From JAGQKC01 sp965223675 (GTDB lineage Bacteria; Nitrospirota; Nitrospiria; Nitrospirales; UBA8639): a stretch of DNA of 64,000 nucleotides. Shown in pieces: positions 1 through 9,178 of the stretch. The position numbers and the translations under genes are program-made. The DNA lies in assembly GCA_965223675.1 (NCBI GenBank), contig OZ245013.1, forward strand, positions 1,736,001 through 1,800,000, written 5' to 3'. Each line of letters starts with the position of its first letter. Position 1 is the first letter of the stretch. Under the pieces are notes generated by a model. It was not told where the DNA came from. It ran no database searches and worked only from the letters and a program-made list of their open reading frames with translations.

Positions 1-459
1 GTGTTCGAAACTGGTTTGGGCGGGTGGGACGAGCTCAGCCTCAGCCCGAAAAATCCGTTCTCCTGACATGGGGGCACTCTCGATAACCGTTCGAAGGTCT
101 TGCACGCTGACCCCAAGAGCTGCCAATTTACTCGAAATCTCTCGCACGATCCCTGGATGGTCTTGTCCAACCAGTTCCAAATGCAAGGTATTGCGGTGGT
201 CCACCTCCACCAATTTCCAGTCGCTCTCCACGACATTCACGGTAAGGCCTTGGTCGGCAAGCGTAGGCAGTGCCGAAATGAACCCCTCTGCCTGATTCTC
301 GGGAAGGTTAATCTGAACGACCCCTGCGAAATGCCCGGCAAGCCGCGCCATACGGCTCTCGTCCCAGCTTCCTTCATGGTGGGCGATGAAATCCGCCAGC
401 GCTTCGACCAATCCAGGCCGATCTTTGCCGATGACCGTTAACACCAGTGCACGTGCCAT
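1..459 (-). CDS. ACT-domain regulator, GcvR-like (partial, 3' end missing)
   Basis: Reading down from an ATG at 459 gives 153 open codons that run off the left edge, so the C-terminal end is unseen. The N-terminus MARALVLTVIGKDRPGLVEA is the classic start of an ACT domain, and a second ACT unit begins near residue 98 (LELVGQDHPGIVREISSKLA). Two tandem ACT domains are the layout of the glycine-cleavage-system repressor GcvR and of related small amino-acid-sensing proteins. Family knowledge points to ligand-dependent regulation through protein contacts, with no DNA-binding domain of its own. The actual ligand and partner cannot be read from the sequence. GcvR-like is therefore a family label only. 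Confidence 0.8.
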   Translation of the reverse strand, partial: MARALVLTVIGKDRPGLVEALADFIAHHEGSWDESRMARLAGHFAGVVQINLPENQAEGFISALPTLADQGLTVNVVESDWKLVEVDHRNTLHLELVGQDHPGIVREISSKLAALGVSVQDLRTVIESAPMSGERIFRAEAELVPPAQTSFEH

Positions 460-898
460 TGTTCTACTCGTTTGGAAAATGCATGCTCTCGTTCAAGAAG
501 GGATTGTGGAAAGGAGATTGAACGTCAGCGTTATAGCCGATTCACATATCCTCACATGTTTGACGTATATATTATCTCCTAGAATGTCCTAAGTAAGCAC
601 ATGAAAAATAATTGGATTCGCTATGATCAAGGTGAAACGTACTGGACAGAACCACAGATGTCAATTTGACAAAACCTTGTTTTAAAAGAAAAGAAAGGAA
701 GATATTACCAAAGAGCTTCTTAGCCATAAGTTGAAATTTTTGGAATTGAGCCTTGTAGCCCTGAGGGGCATGCAGGAAATTTGAGGTTTACGGAATCCTC
801 AATTTGGATTGGATTTGGATGAAATGATAAATTACACACACATTCTCCCCCTTCTTCTTTCTGAAACGCGACTCTGATTCTTGTAGGGAAAGTTCCTC
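460..898. other. Gene-free stretch
   Basis: About 440 AT-rich bases between two divergently transcribed genes, so promoters for both should lie here. No convincing open frame, hairpin terminator or repeat was seen. Confidence 0.5.
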
Positions 899-1219
899 AT
901 GAATCATTGGATCACGAAGGTTCCCGATAAGATTTTTCTGTGGGATATCGATGGCATCTACAGAGGCTTTTACTATTTACACGGACAATCTAAACATTTT
1001 GTTGGACCATGCGGGTTTCTCGGAAAACATATCCAAGAGGTGTTACCCCCTGAAACTGCCGACACCGTGAGAGAATGTCTGACACTGACCTTGAAGACAA
1101 AACAAACTCAGATTGGAGAAATACATCTCCCGCTCGAGGAGCTCTCTCATACTCAAACCATTAGATTCGTACCCTATGAAGACAAAGTACTCGGTCTAGT
1201 GAACGATGATCCGACGTAA
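899..1219 (+). CDS. Stand-alone PAS-domain protein
   Basis: A 106-residue protein that appears to be a single PAS fold. The pattern FLWDIDGIYRGFYY near the start, then FLGKHIQEVLPPETADTVRE around residues 40-60 and a final VLGLVNDDP strand, matches the usual core: first beta pair, FLG-x-VLP helix turn, then closing strands. No kinase, GGDEF, helix-turn-helix or other output domain is fused. PAS domains bind small ligands, haem or flavin, or mediate dimerisation; none of these can be told apart here. The ATG follows a GGGAAAG element at usable spacing. It is flanked by empty AT-rich DNA, so it looks monocistronic. It may act as a signalling adaptor for a partner elsewhere. Confidence 0.7.
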   Translation: MNHWITKVPDKIFLWDIDGIYRGFYYLHGQSKHFVGPCGFLGKHIQEVLPPETADTVRECLTLTLKTKQTQIGEIHLPLEELSHTQTIRFVPYEDKVLGLVNDDPT

Positions 1220-1562
1220 CTCTTCTTGACGAGAAAAATTTAGTCGAGAATTCGGATCAATCTAACTCTATTTTTCTGCCACCTATTTGGGAAATGCCTA
1301 TTCCCTTCCAAGGAAGAATCAGTCAACTTTTTCCTTAACGAGTATGTGTCTGGCTCTCCATGCCATAATTCCTCCTTTTAATTCTTAATCCTAATTCATC
1401 TCAAAATTGATGTTCGAAGTGACAAAATCGTGTGAAATGTTCGGCCGGATTTTCAAGCCAAACCTACACAGCGAAGATTTAAGTGGCAAAGTTTGTTGGA
1501 GATTGACTCCAAATCTTTATAGTTGAGTAATATTATTAAGTATTTATAATCATTATATAACT
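1220..1562. other. Gene-free stretch
   Basis: AT-rich sequence between the tail ends of two convergent genes. A few very AT-rich runs occur around 1525-1560, but no clear hairpin-plus-T-run terminator or coding frame was seen. Confidence 0.5.
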
Positions 1563-4046
1563 TTAACGTCCGCAACACTTTTTGTACTTTTTCGAACTTC
1601 CGCATGGGCAGGATTCATTTCGCCCAATTTTTCCTTGCTCGGCTACAGCCTTCTCTAATCGTGCTTGCTTGAGTTGAGTCGCTTTAGACTCCAATTTTGA
1701 AAATTGTTCTGCACTTAGTCCCAATAAATCCATAAATTCCCAACTAACATCGTCTAATAACCCTAACGAATCAAAAGTTATCTCTAACAGTAAACGACTT
1801 TTTTCGCCAACACCTATCATTACTGCTCGCACGTGGTCTCTTGCCAGTTCTTCATCTCGCTGGAGGATTCCGTCCTGCCAACAGAAAATTGTAAGATTAA
1901 ATTCCCCAAACAGAGATATTGGTTTCGGACGGCGAGAAATTTTTTGATCTTTTAGTACCTCTTCGATCCTAGTGGTAATACCGCTTCTATTTTCTCCACT
2001 ACAATCCAAAAGCGAACTAGAAACTTTTCTTCGTCCTGGTTTTCCTTGCTCCGAAAGTTTATTCAGAATTTCGCGGAGTCTCGGGGGCATCCTTTGTTCG
2101 AGTCTTATCTCTAGCGTTGAATCAATCAATTTCTCATAAAATATTCTGTCGATGTCTGCACGATATCCGTTCCACATAATTGGATCTTGTGTGCTAAGTC
2201 TCTCTGCATAGCGCACATATGCATTGTGCTTTAGGTATAAGCCAAGATGGTCAAGTTCGTCTTCTGTTCGAATTATTGACGATTTCAATGCCATTACTCT
2301 CTGTTCCACATAGTGTAAGAAGATTAAAGGGTTTTGAAATATATCAGTGTAAACTCTTAAATCGTCTATAGATAAAGGCCAAACGGGAATGTCGTCCAAT
2401 TTTATTCCCAACTCCGCCATCTGATTAACTTGGGAAGCAAGTTCCGTAAAAGAATCCAGTGTTATGGTGCATATAGTAATATAAGAAAAATTTTTCCGAG
2501 CAATCTTTTCTACCTCATTATGTTGCGAATCAAACAAGCTAACTTTTTCTGCATTATTCAAATACTCCAAAAACCGCCTTCCCTGTTTTGCAGGTTTCAA
2601 TACCAGGTTCTTTAGAGATTCCACATATGCATCAAAGTCCAATGCTGGTGGTGTATGGGTGAAAGCCCCAGCTTTGATCTCTACGATAAATAGATGATCC
2701 TCATATATTATTAGGCCATCAGTTTCACACCAATTCTTAACGGCTCCTTCAGCAGGATGCCATTTGTAGTTCACTGAACGAAATATTTTGGCTCCGGGCA
2801 ATAGTTTATTGAACAGATTAAACGGGATAGATTCTGAGACGATTTTTTGTCTTCTATTCCACTCAGTTTTGTAGTCGGGGTTTTTACGAAATATTAGTCG
2901 CTGAATCACACGGTAAAAATTATCGTTCAGACTATATAAATCAAAGCAATAATAACGACCCTCCAACTTGAGAAAGGGTCTTTTAAAAATTGGCCACACT
3001 CTAAGAGGCCAGCCTTTAAAATTCCCTTCTGAGAAAAACTCCTTTTCTTGACCTGGCGACCAAGCAAGTTCATCAAGTAAGGCAACAGGCAGCTGAGTTA
3101 TTTTTTGTAGGTCAAACAGATCCAATTGGAAAAATCGCCCACAGATGTCATCTTGCCATTCTTGCCAGCCATTTTCTCTTATAACCTCAGACATTAATTC
3201 TTGCGTATCCGAGTTGGTGTTATCAGGAAAACCTTTCAATTTATCTTGATATTTTTCGGTAATGGCCTGCTGAAACTGCCAAAGGTCTTCTACCCCTTTC
3301 ATTATCCCTCTAGTTAAGGATTCATGGATTTGGGTTATCGCAACCAGTATTTGATCTACGGTAATGCTATACAGTCCTTTGATAACATCTTCATGAGTTA
3401 AGAGAACATCACGAAAAAAGGGAATTTCATGCATTAAATATCTATGTCCTCGAACCGAGCACCAATACATTTGGGCTTTGAATTTGTAGGTCTCGAAAAC
3501 TTCGTTATAATCTGAGTCTTGCATTCGGTTCATAGCACTACGGCTAATCTGATATTTAAGTAGCATTCTGGAAAACAAGCTATTCACCAAATCTGATAAA
3601 TCTTTCCAGCGCTCTTCCGTCACATCCTTTTCCTGACTTTCATTCGGAACCACAGCCGCGATGACACTTTGCACGTAATCAATCATCCGCATCGCATGTA
3701 CCTGCTTGAATCCAATGTCGATTTCCCGTTCAACTTTCATATGTTCGGTTGCCATTTGCCAAAATGCACGTTTTAACAATTCTGAAGGTGATACAGATTT
3801 AACAATATCTGCAATCTTTTCTACGGTTTGATTAATTTCCTCGCAAGTTTTCGGGTATTGGGATACTAGATCATTTTGCATTGCCGAAAATTGATCTGGA
3901 GTCATAGTGTTGCGGTGAACAACTACTTTTCCGAATCGCATCATCTCAAAGGGTCCAAATCGATAATAGTCATCTGGCTTTTGAGGCTTAGTACTCCCCT
4001 TTCTCTGTTTTGCTGCCAGCCTTCTTTTCTTTGGTTTTCTTCCCAT
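1563..4046 (-). CDS. Large SEC-C protein with a PD-(D/E)XK nuclease-like centre
   Basis: 827 residues. The C-terminus ends in a textbook SEC-C zinc motif (GRNESCPCGSSKKYKKCCGR). In the centre, a predicted strand with Asp443 (ETDGLIIYED) is followed by Glu456-x-Lys458 (FIVEIKAGAF). This D-x(12)-E-x-K spacing is the signature of PD-(D/E)XK nucleases such as the NERD and RecB-like groups. The N-terminus is very basic (residues 1-25), and the rest is largely helical and unrecognised. SEC-C motifs often serve as zinc-dependent interaction modules. The gene is more AT-rich than its neighbours and stands alone between empty flanks, which suggests horizontal gain. A role in defence or nucleic-acid processing is inference only. 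Confidence 0.75.
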   Translation of the reverse strand: MGRKPKKRRLAAKQRKGSTKPQKPDDYYRFGPFEMMRFGKVVVHRNTMTPDQFSAMQNDLVSQYPKTCEEINQTVEKIADIVKSVSPSELLKRAFWQMATEHMKVEREIDIGFKQVHAMRMIDYVQSVIAAVVPNESQEKDVTEERWKDLSDLVNSLFSRMLLKYQISRSAMNRMQDSDYNEVFETYKFKAQMYWCSVRGHRYLMHEIPFFRDVLLTHEDVIKGLYSITVDQILVAITQIHESLTRGIMKGVEDLWQFQQAITEKYQDKLKGFPDNTNSDTQELMSEVIRENGWQEWQDDICGRFFQLDLFDLQKITQLPVALLDELAWSPGQEKEFFSEGNFKGWPLRVWPIFKRPFLKLEGRYYCFDLYSLNDNFYRVIQRLIFRKNPDYKTEWNRRQKIVSESIPFNLFNKLLPGAKIFRSVNYKWHPAEGAVKNWCETDGLIIYEDHLFIVEIKAGAFTHTPPALDFDAYVESLKNLVLKPAKQGRRFLEYLNNAEKVSLFDSQHNEVEKIARKNFSYITICTITLDSFTELASQVNQMAELGIKLDDIPVWPLSIDDLRVYTDIFQNPLIFLHYVEQRVMALKSSIIRTEDELDHLGLYLKHNAYVRYAERLSTQDPIMWNGYRADIDRIFYEKLIDSTLEIRLEQRMPPRLREILNKLSEQGKPGRRKVSSSLLDCSGENRSGITTRIEEVLKDQKISRRPKPISLFGEFNLTIFCWQDGILQRDEELARDHVRAVMIGVGEKSRLLLEITFDSLGLLDDVSWEFMDLLGLSAEQFSKLESKATQLKQARLEKAVAEQGKIGRNESCPCGSSKKYKKCCGR

Positions 4047-4411
4047 TGAGATTTTAGTCGTGTGTTGTAGAAATGTTGAATAAAGGACTATTCCGCAGAT
4101 TTAGTAGGACTATCAAGCAGTCTAGGTCAAAAGGATTTAGCTGGCAAACAGTGAGAAAAAATTAGGTGATGGATTAGAGTCAGGCATAATGTACTCAACC
4201 CAAGAAATCTGAATGACTGCTTCCTTCTTACAACGGACTGCCACCACAACACTGCTGCCCTATGGCTTTGATCCTGTCACAATTTGTACCGATGTATCAA
4301 AAACCACGCTCCTTTCCGTGGTGACGTATTGCCCGAGAACGCTTCCCTTCCCCAGTATGAACTTGTTCAATCTCCAGTCACACCAGCGCGTGATGTTGGT
4401 ACAATACTGCC
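4047..4411. other. Gene-free stretch between divergent genes
   Basis: About 365 bases separating the SEC-C gene (leftward) from the transglycosylase gene (rightward). Open frames crossing 4213-4496 are composition by-products overlapping the true gene start. No regulatory motif could be named. Confidence 0.45.
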
Positions 4412-5263
4412 ATGGCACGTTCCGGTCGCAGAAGCGCTTCTCACCAAAGACGTTCCAATACCTCGAAGCGGAAAACCTCCAGACACTGGCTAACACGATT
4501 CGGGCTCTCTCTCCTTCGGACCATACGGATGTTGCCGCCGGCAGGCCAAGTCCTGATTGGGGTGATGTGTATATTGACTGCCTGGTACGCCATCAACTGG
4601 GCATATCAGGTGTATCAGAAGCCGACCGAAGTGTTCTTTCCGCTAGGCGGCCCTCTAAAAAAAATTCCCTCCGAAACATGGCAGTATTATGGATCGCTCT
4701 TCACCGAACATTCGACGGAGGTCATTACATCTGAATTTTTGGCTGCACTCGCCCAGGTGGAAGGCGCGGGTAATCCCGTCGCGCAAACGTACTGGCGATG
4801 GCGTCTGACATGGAACCCCTTCGAGCTGTATCAACCCGCCTCAAGCGCAGTCGGGATGTACCAGATCACCAACACTACCTACCAGCAGGCGAAACGGTAT
4901 TGTATTCATGACCACCGGGTCATTGAAGAGGGGCCGTGGCACGATATGCACTCGTGTTGGTTCAACAGCTTCTACACCCGCATCTTCCCGACTCACGCCA
5001 TTGAAATGACGTCTGCACTGCTTGACCGCAATGTGGGACGAACACTGAAGCGGCAACGAATTACTTTGGCGACACTTCCGCAAAAGCAAAACTTGGCTGC
5101 GATTATTCACCTCTGTGGCCCGAGAGTCGGCGACACCTATGTCAGACGCGGCTTCAAAGTAACGAATCGACAGCGATGCGGGGCTCACAGCGTCTCCAAC
5201 TATCTCGCAAAAGTTAATGCGATGAAGAAGAAGTTCGCTCGGTTGGCAAGAAAAAAGAGTTAG
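4412..5263 (+). CDS. Membrane-anchored lytic transglycosylase (SLT-like)
   Basis: 283 residues. A basic N-terminus (1-36) leads into one membrane segment near residues 43-65, so the rest should face the periplasm. The soluble part has the SLT pattern: FLAALAQVEGAGNP with the likely catalytic Glu in QVEG, then SAVGMYQITNTTYQQAKRYC (the G-x-x-Q motif after the active site) and AAIIHLCGP in place of the usual AYNAG motif. Such enzymes cut peptidoglycan between MurNAc and GlcNAc, leaving anhydro-MurNAc. It is followed by a very basic tail. The gene stands alone. The last motif is atypical, so the subfamily is unsure, although the fold assignment is fairly safe. Confidence 0.75.
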   Translation: MARSGRRSASHQRRSNTSKRKTSRHWLTRFGLSLLRTIRMLPPAGQVLIGVMCILTAWYAINWAYQVYQKPTEVFFPLGGPLKKIPSETWQYYGSLFTEHSTEVITSEFLAALAQVEGAGNPVAQTYWRWRLTWNPFELYQPASSAVGMYQITNTTYQQAKRYCIHDHRVIEEGPWHDMHSCWFNSFYTRIFPTHAIEMTSALLDRNVGRTLKRQRITLATLPQKQNLAAIIHLCGPRVGDTYVRRGFKVTNRQRCGAHSVSNYLAKVNAMKKKFARLARKKS

Positions 5264-5433
5264 ATAATGGGGTCGCGTCCTGTGTTGACTAATTATTGGT
5301 CGATCGGGAAGTGGACCTTGAATTGTCGGTTTGCAATCACGAAAAGGAGGAGGGCTTGTGTAAAGGCTGGTCGATCTGCCTACTCGACCTCCACGAGCTT
5401 ATTACAGATTCCGGGCTATTGATTTACGTCTTG

Positions 5434-5635
5434 CTAGATCAATTGCAGAGGTGCCCATTTCGCGATATTCGAAAAATCTTTATCGGAGGTTAAGAGATGA
5501 CAGCGATGATTGATGGCCGCCGTCGCGATTTGACAGTCGGGGGTAGAGAGGCTCAGGCCTTTGGATGCCGACTGACGACGAAGTTTGGCGACTTTGACAA
5601 AAGGACTAAACCGACGTATCAACTAAAACGGTCAT
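5434..5635 (-). pseudogene. vapC: vapC toxin remnant (internal deletion and frame change)
   Basis: The vapC reading frame starts at ATG 5635, overlapping the vapB stop (ATGA), and reads MTVLVDTSV, the usual VapC N-terminus with its first catalytic Asp. It then meets a TAG after nine codons. In another frame, 5622-5434 encodes the C-terminal part of a PIN domain, with TPDCQIATAAINHRCHLLTS followed by DKDFSNI and including the last two acidic positions. The middle of the domain, normally about 70-80 residues with the second acidic site, is missing. The toxin should therefore be dead. This is direct sequence evidence; a sequencing error could explain the frame change but not the missing segment. 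Confidence 0.8.
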
Positions 5636-5832
5636 TTCCGTTTTTGTGCAGCTTTGTAATCATAAGTAGCATCCCACTCAAGAGTCCCAAATATTTCAAG
5701 AATCTTTTTCTGTTTGCGGCGAGTAACATACTCTCGGAGAGCTTCATTGACTGCAGCCCGTTTAGTTGTATGGCCGCCTAAACGTTTCACTTCTTGGACA
5801 AGCTTGTCGTCAAGTGCGAGATTGCTTGGCAT
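5632..5832 (-). CDS. vapB: VapB-type antitoxin
   Basis: 66 residues from the ATG at 5832, which follows a good GGAGGT site; an upstream in-frame start at 5853 is less likely. The pattern MPSNLALDDKLVQEVKRLGG, then TKRAAVNEALREYVTRRKQK, is the ribbon-helix-helix-like VapB antitoxin seen before many PIN toxins. The C-terminal tail (LEWDATYDYKAAQKRK) would normally wrap around VapC. It keeps an intact frame while its partner toxin is broken, so it may persist as an orphan antitoxin that still represses its own promoter or blocks related toxins. The toxin remnant overlaps it by four bases. Confidence 0.8.
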   Translation of the reverse strand: MPSNLALDDKLVQEVKRLGGHTTKRAAVNEALREYVTRRKQKKILEIFGTLEWDATYDYKAAQKRK

Positions 5833-6035
5833 GACTGACCTCCGTCTACACAAATATCCACACCTATTTCAATTATAAGGCAATGGCTTCGTTAACTGAG
5901 TGATCCATCGAACAGGAACTGCTGAAAAGGAGGGTCAGAAATAGACCCAGAGACGGAAGATGGGATGAAAGGGAATGAGCTATCAAACAAAGAATTTGAG
6001 GAGATACTTGATGTGTGATGGTGAAGGAAACAACA

Positions 6036-7058
6036 TTATCGGACGTTTTCTGGTTTCCAGCGTAACCCGAGATTCAACACGCGCTGCAACAGTTTTTCGT
6101 ATGACATCCCAGCATGTTCGGCTGATTCGGCTAAATCTTCACCGAATGCGATTTGGGCATTGGGATTGGCTTCCAAAATATACAGCTTCCCGTCCTTATC
6201 TAGACGAAAGTCTAAGCGGGCATAGCCATTCAGTCCTAAAATTCGATACACTCGCTTCGCGAGCCGTTGAATCTTGTTCGTCATAGATTTGGTCAGTCCC
6301 TGGGCCTCTCGTGACGTGATACCGTACTTCTTTTGGTATTTCACACTCCATTTCACCCGCTCTGTCGCGACTCGATGAACATCATCAGGTAGATTTTCAA
6401 GGATAAGCTCCCACACGGGAAAGACCTGCAACTGCTTATTGCCAAGCACCCCCACATACAGCTCTCGCCCTTCAATAAACTGTTCTACGATTGCGCTGCT
6501 CTTAACGCTTTCATGGATGAATTTGACGCGTTCCTCAAGTTTTTCAGCATCATCAACGATGGATGCCTGAGAGATGCCGAGAGAGGCTTCTTCAGAAATC
6601 GATTTTACAATCACAGGAAAAGGGATCTCGTTGGCCCACTTGACCACGCGACCCAGTGAAAAGACCACAAATTCTGGACACAAAATACCATGATAGGTCA
6701 GAATTTTTTTGGACCATCCTTTGTCACGCGTTAAAACTAATCCCCGAGGATTACAGCCTGTATACGGGACGCCGACTAACTCTAAGTACGACACCACATT
6801 GTGGTCAAAGCTTCCAAACCCATTGAACTCTTCCAATAAATTAAATGCAATGTGGGGTTTGAATTCCTCCACGGCTTTTTGTATGACTTCCAGTTCATTT
6901 CGCACTCCCACAACTCGTACCTCATGCCCCATATCTCGCAGCGTGGTCGTGACGTCAAATTCAGTTTTCCATTCCACGGTCGCGAGATCAACATCACCAG
7001 GATCGTCTGGAGGAACGAGATCTTCATGCATGAGAGCGAGCACGCGAAGTTTTCTCAT
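6036..7058 (-). CDS. ATP-grasp ligase, D-Ala-D-Ala ligase-like
   Basis: 340 residues from ATG 7058, which overlaps the stop of the upstream metallopeptidase gene (ATGA); an in-frame start 40 codons further upstream lies inside that gene and is rejected. The protein has the ATP-grasp layout of D-alanine-D-alanine ligases: an N-terminal pre-ATP domain (EFNGFGSFDHNVVSYLELVG, PYTGCNPRGLVLTRDKGWSK), a central ATP-binding part (FPVIVKSISEEASLGISQAS, EQFIEGRELYVGVLG) and a metal-binding C-terminus (ARLDFRLDKDGKLYILEANP). These enzymes join an amine to a carboxylate with ATP. Because it is coupled to a peptidase rather than to mur or ddl genes, it probably makes a different peptide-like product; its substrates are unknown. 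Confidence 0.8.
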   Translation of the reverse strand: MRKLRVLALMHEDLVPPDDPGDVDLATVEWKTEFDVTTTLRDMGHEVRVVGVRNELEVIQKAVEEFKPHIAFNLLEEFNGFGSFDHNVVSYLELVGVPYTGCNPRGLVLTRDKGWSKKILTYHGILCPEFVVFSLGRVVKWANEIPFPVIVKSISEEASLGISQASIVDDAEKLEERVKFIHESVKSSAIVEQFIEGRELYVGVLGNKQLQVFPVWELILENLPDDVHRVATERVKWSVKYQKKYGITSREAQGLTKSMTNKIQRLAKRVYRILGLNGYARLDFRLDKDGKLYILEANPNAQIAFGEDLAESAEHAGMSYEKLLQRVLNLGLRWKPENVR

Positions 7059-8089
7059 AGGGCGACTCGATGGCCTCCTCCATGGAGATAATTCATTGTT
7101 TGCACGGTGAGCAGAATCGTGAAATCGAGTTTCGCTTGATCTTCTGGAATCTTGAGGCGTAACTGTCGCGTTCGACAATACTCCATGATATCCTTTAAAA
7201 CTTGATCAATCGTGTATTGATATTCTCCCGTCCAATCGGCAACCTTTCGACGGACTTCTTTTCGAAACCGCCGAATAAAGCTCGCTGCCGTAGGCTGACT
7301 TTGATATTCTTTTGAATCAGAAAAGAGTCGTCGCAGGTCGCGTTCATAAAAATCTGGATAATCAAGTCCATAGCGCTCACGTTTTTGCTGGTAATGCTCT
7401 CGAAGGGTTTTGCGGAGAGCCGGGAGCGGATCCAGCCGTCGCTTGGTCGCGACAGAAGGTGCAACCCCGGCAAGCTCTGCCATCAGACTATCCATATAGT
7501 TCAGCTTTCGAAGTGCCGGCCATCCAGCGTAGCGCTCTCGCCAATCGGAACCAGGCGTTAACCAGACGGCAAAGGTCTCGGCAAAATCTTCATCCGGATG
7601 ACTCTGCGCGTACCAGGTATCGAGATGCAATACAAAGCTTTTGCTGTAAGGTTTGGGCAAGTAACAGTCAGGATATGGCTCAGATGTGCTGCCGAACAGC
7701 TGCTGTCTGCGATGTCGGCGTCGCAGTCGATAGGCATTTTCAATGGCATGCCCGGCTTCATGTCGAAGAATACGCATACACCAATCGGGCGTACCGCCTT
7801 CGACCTCAAGCATCTGACTGTGTTCTAACTTCGCCAATCGAGGATGACTCATATAAAATGGTATCGCGATGCCGGGAATACCATCAGGACAATACCAATC
7901 ATCCGACAGCCAACAGTGTGGGCGGAAGAGTAACTTATTGGCCGCTAACTCCTTGTGGAGTTGCTTGATCAACTTCGCAAGTGGTGTCCCTTTAATTTGA
8001 ACACGAAGATCGCATAGACGCAACTCCAGTAATTGCTCATCAGACCAATTTACCCATTCCGGTTCGTTCGTTACTTCTTTCATCGTCAT
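7055..8089 (-). CDS. Putative zinc metallopeptidase
   Basis: 344 residues from ATG 8089; a TTG at 8107 is possible, and neither has a strong ribosome site. A clear HEAGH (about residues 110-114, in RILRHEAGHAIENAYRLRRR) supplies two zinc ligands and the catalytic Glu. DEDFAETFAVWLTPGSDWRE about 50 residues later likely gives the third ligand. There is no signal peptide, so it should act in the cytoplasm. It resembles bacterial proteins annotated only as putative zinc-binding metallopeptidase. Its stop overlaps the start of the ATP-grasp gene, so the two are translationally coupled and probably act in one pathway. The substrate is unknown. Confidence 0.72.
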   Translation of the reverse strand: MTMKEVTNEPEWVNWSDEQLLELRLCDLRVQIKGTPLAKLIKQLHKELAANKLLFRPHCWLSDDWYCPDGIPGIAIPFYMSHPRLAKLEHSQMLEVEGGTPDWCMRILRHEAGHAIENAYRLRRRHRRQQLFGSTSEPYPDCYLPKPYSKSFVLHLDTWYAQSHPDEDFAETFAVWLTPGSDWRERYAGWPALRKLNYMDSLMAELAGVAPSVATKRRLDPLPALRKTLREHYQQKRERYGLDYPDFYERDLRRLFSDSKEYQSQPTAASFIRRFRKEVRRKVADWTGEYQYTIDQVLKDIMEYCRTRQLRLKIPEDQAKLDFTILLTVQTMNYLHGGGHRVAL

Positions 8090-8537
8090 TCTTGTTGGTC
8101 TAGGCAATCGGGATTCTTATGCAAAGACGATCACTGTACTCCTGAAATACTTTACTGTTTATGATTGAGTAGATCAAAGTTCCCTCATACTCTATTTCAG
8201 CCCATTCTTGTGCAATCTTCATGAATGTTCTCTACCACGACGCGCGACCTGTACCTTCATGAAATATAGCCAACACGCAGGGGAAAAACCGCCTTTCACA
8301 TCATCGGCAACATGGTAAACTTACTGACCTTCGTCTTCGGGTATAAGGAAAATATAAAGTCAAGCAATCCTCTATGCTCCACTCGAAATCGACGTCAACC
8401 CGCTATAGCATAAGAGTATGCGTCTGTGGTAGCGTGGCGTAAACTGAAGACAAAAAAAATATTCAGACTTGTTTTAATCATACTTTCATAGCCCGATTTA
8501 TTTTTTCATTAAGACGGATACAGAAAGGAATGCAGCA
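8090..8537. other. Gene-free stretch
   Basis: About 450 bases between the start of the metallopeptidase gene and the small zinc-ribbon gene, which diverge. It must hold both promoters. It becomes AT-rich near 8450-8520. No repeat or convincing structured element was identified. Confidence 0.5.
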
Positions 8538-8687
8538 ATGCGAAGTTGTGAAAAATGTGATGGCACGATGATTTTAGATCGTGAAGTTGATATGGAAGCT
8601 GGAATGACCCTGATGGTTTTTGTCTGCATTAATTGTGGTCGACGGAAGCAAGCGGAACAAGCACCGAACCCTCTCGTTCGTACCTAA
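8538..8687 (+). CDS. Small zinc-ribbon protein (49 aa)
   Basis: A 49-residue frame starting at ATG 8538, with an AAAGGA ribosome site about 10 bases upstream. The sequence begins MRSCEKCDGTMILDREVDME and carries a second pair in VFVCINCGRRKQ, giving CxxC-x(23)-CxxC. That is a typical single zinc ribbon of the kind found in small DNA- or RNA-associated bacterial proteins. Nothing else is recognisable. It stands alone between two empty stretches. The cysteine spacing and ribosome site support a real gene, but its role is unknown. Confidence 0.65.
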   Translation: MRSCEKCDGTMILDREVDMEAGMTLMVFVCINCGRRKQAEQAPNPLVRT

Positions 8688-9178
8688 AATCCATACCACG
8701 TTTGTAGAGCTACCTAGGCCCCATGCTGACATATCTATCGTCAGCCACTCGTGAATTTTTATTTGAGGAATCGTGGGATTCTTGGCCACTTATTCTATTG
8801 ATGCTCACATAATAAAGATGAAGTCCCTTCTACGATTTATGCTTGAGAATGCCAACGAGACCAGGCATCTGTTCGATGACTATAGCGTATCCATATAAGT
8901 TCCAAACAACAAATACCACAATCCCAGCGCGGTACGACGGAGAACAACACGGAAGTTATTTGAAACGGCTATAGCCCTACTGAAACGCGCCGTCGGTCGT
9001 CATGCGCATCATACATGAATGGCAAGATATGTCCTCCCCGCATTCCCTGTTACGTTGATAAGAGAATTAAGGATATCTGCCCAAAAACTATGAATCCAGA
9101 TATGGTGACGTACGAAGAAGAAACCGAAAAAATGATTGACGGGGAGAAAGGAAGTCCTGCTCTTGCATAAAAATTTGA
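8688..9178. other. Gene-free stretch
   Basis: About 490 bases between two convergent genes. Short inverted motifs such as GGCTATAGCC near 8952 occur, but no terminator with a T-run, RNA gene or plausible coding frame was seen. Confidence 0.5.

Noticed and set aside
4213..4734. 173-codon plus-strand frame overlapping the transglycosylase gene
   Set aside because: No family resemblance; it overlaps a recognisable gene on the same strand in another frame.
8940..8990. GGCTATAGCC and nearby GC motifs as another cobalamin riboswitch
   Set aside because: The conserved B12-box and AGTCAGGA-like blocks are absent; only a short palindrome is shared with the btuF riboswitch.
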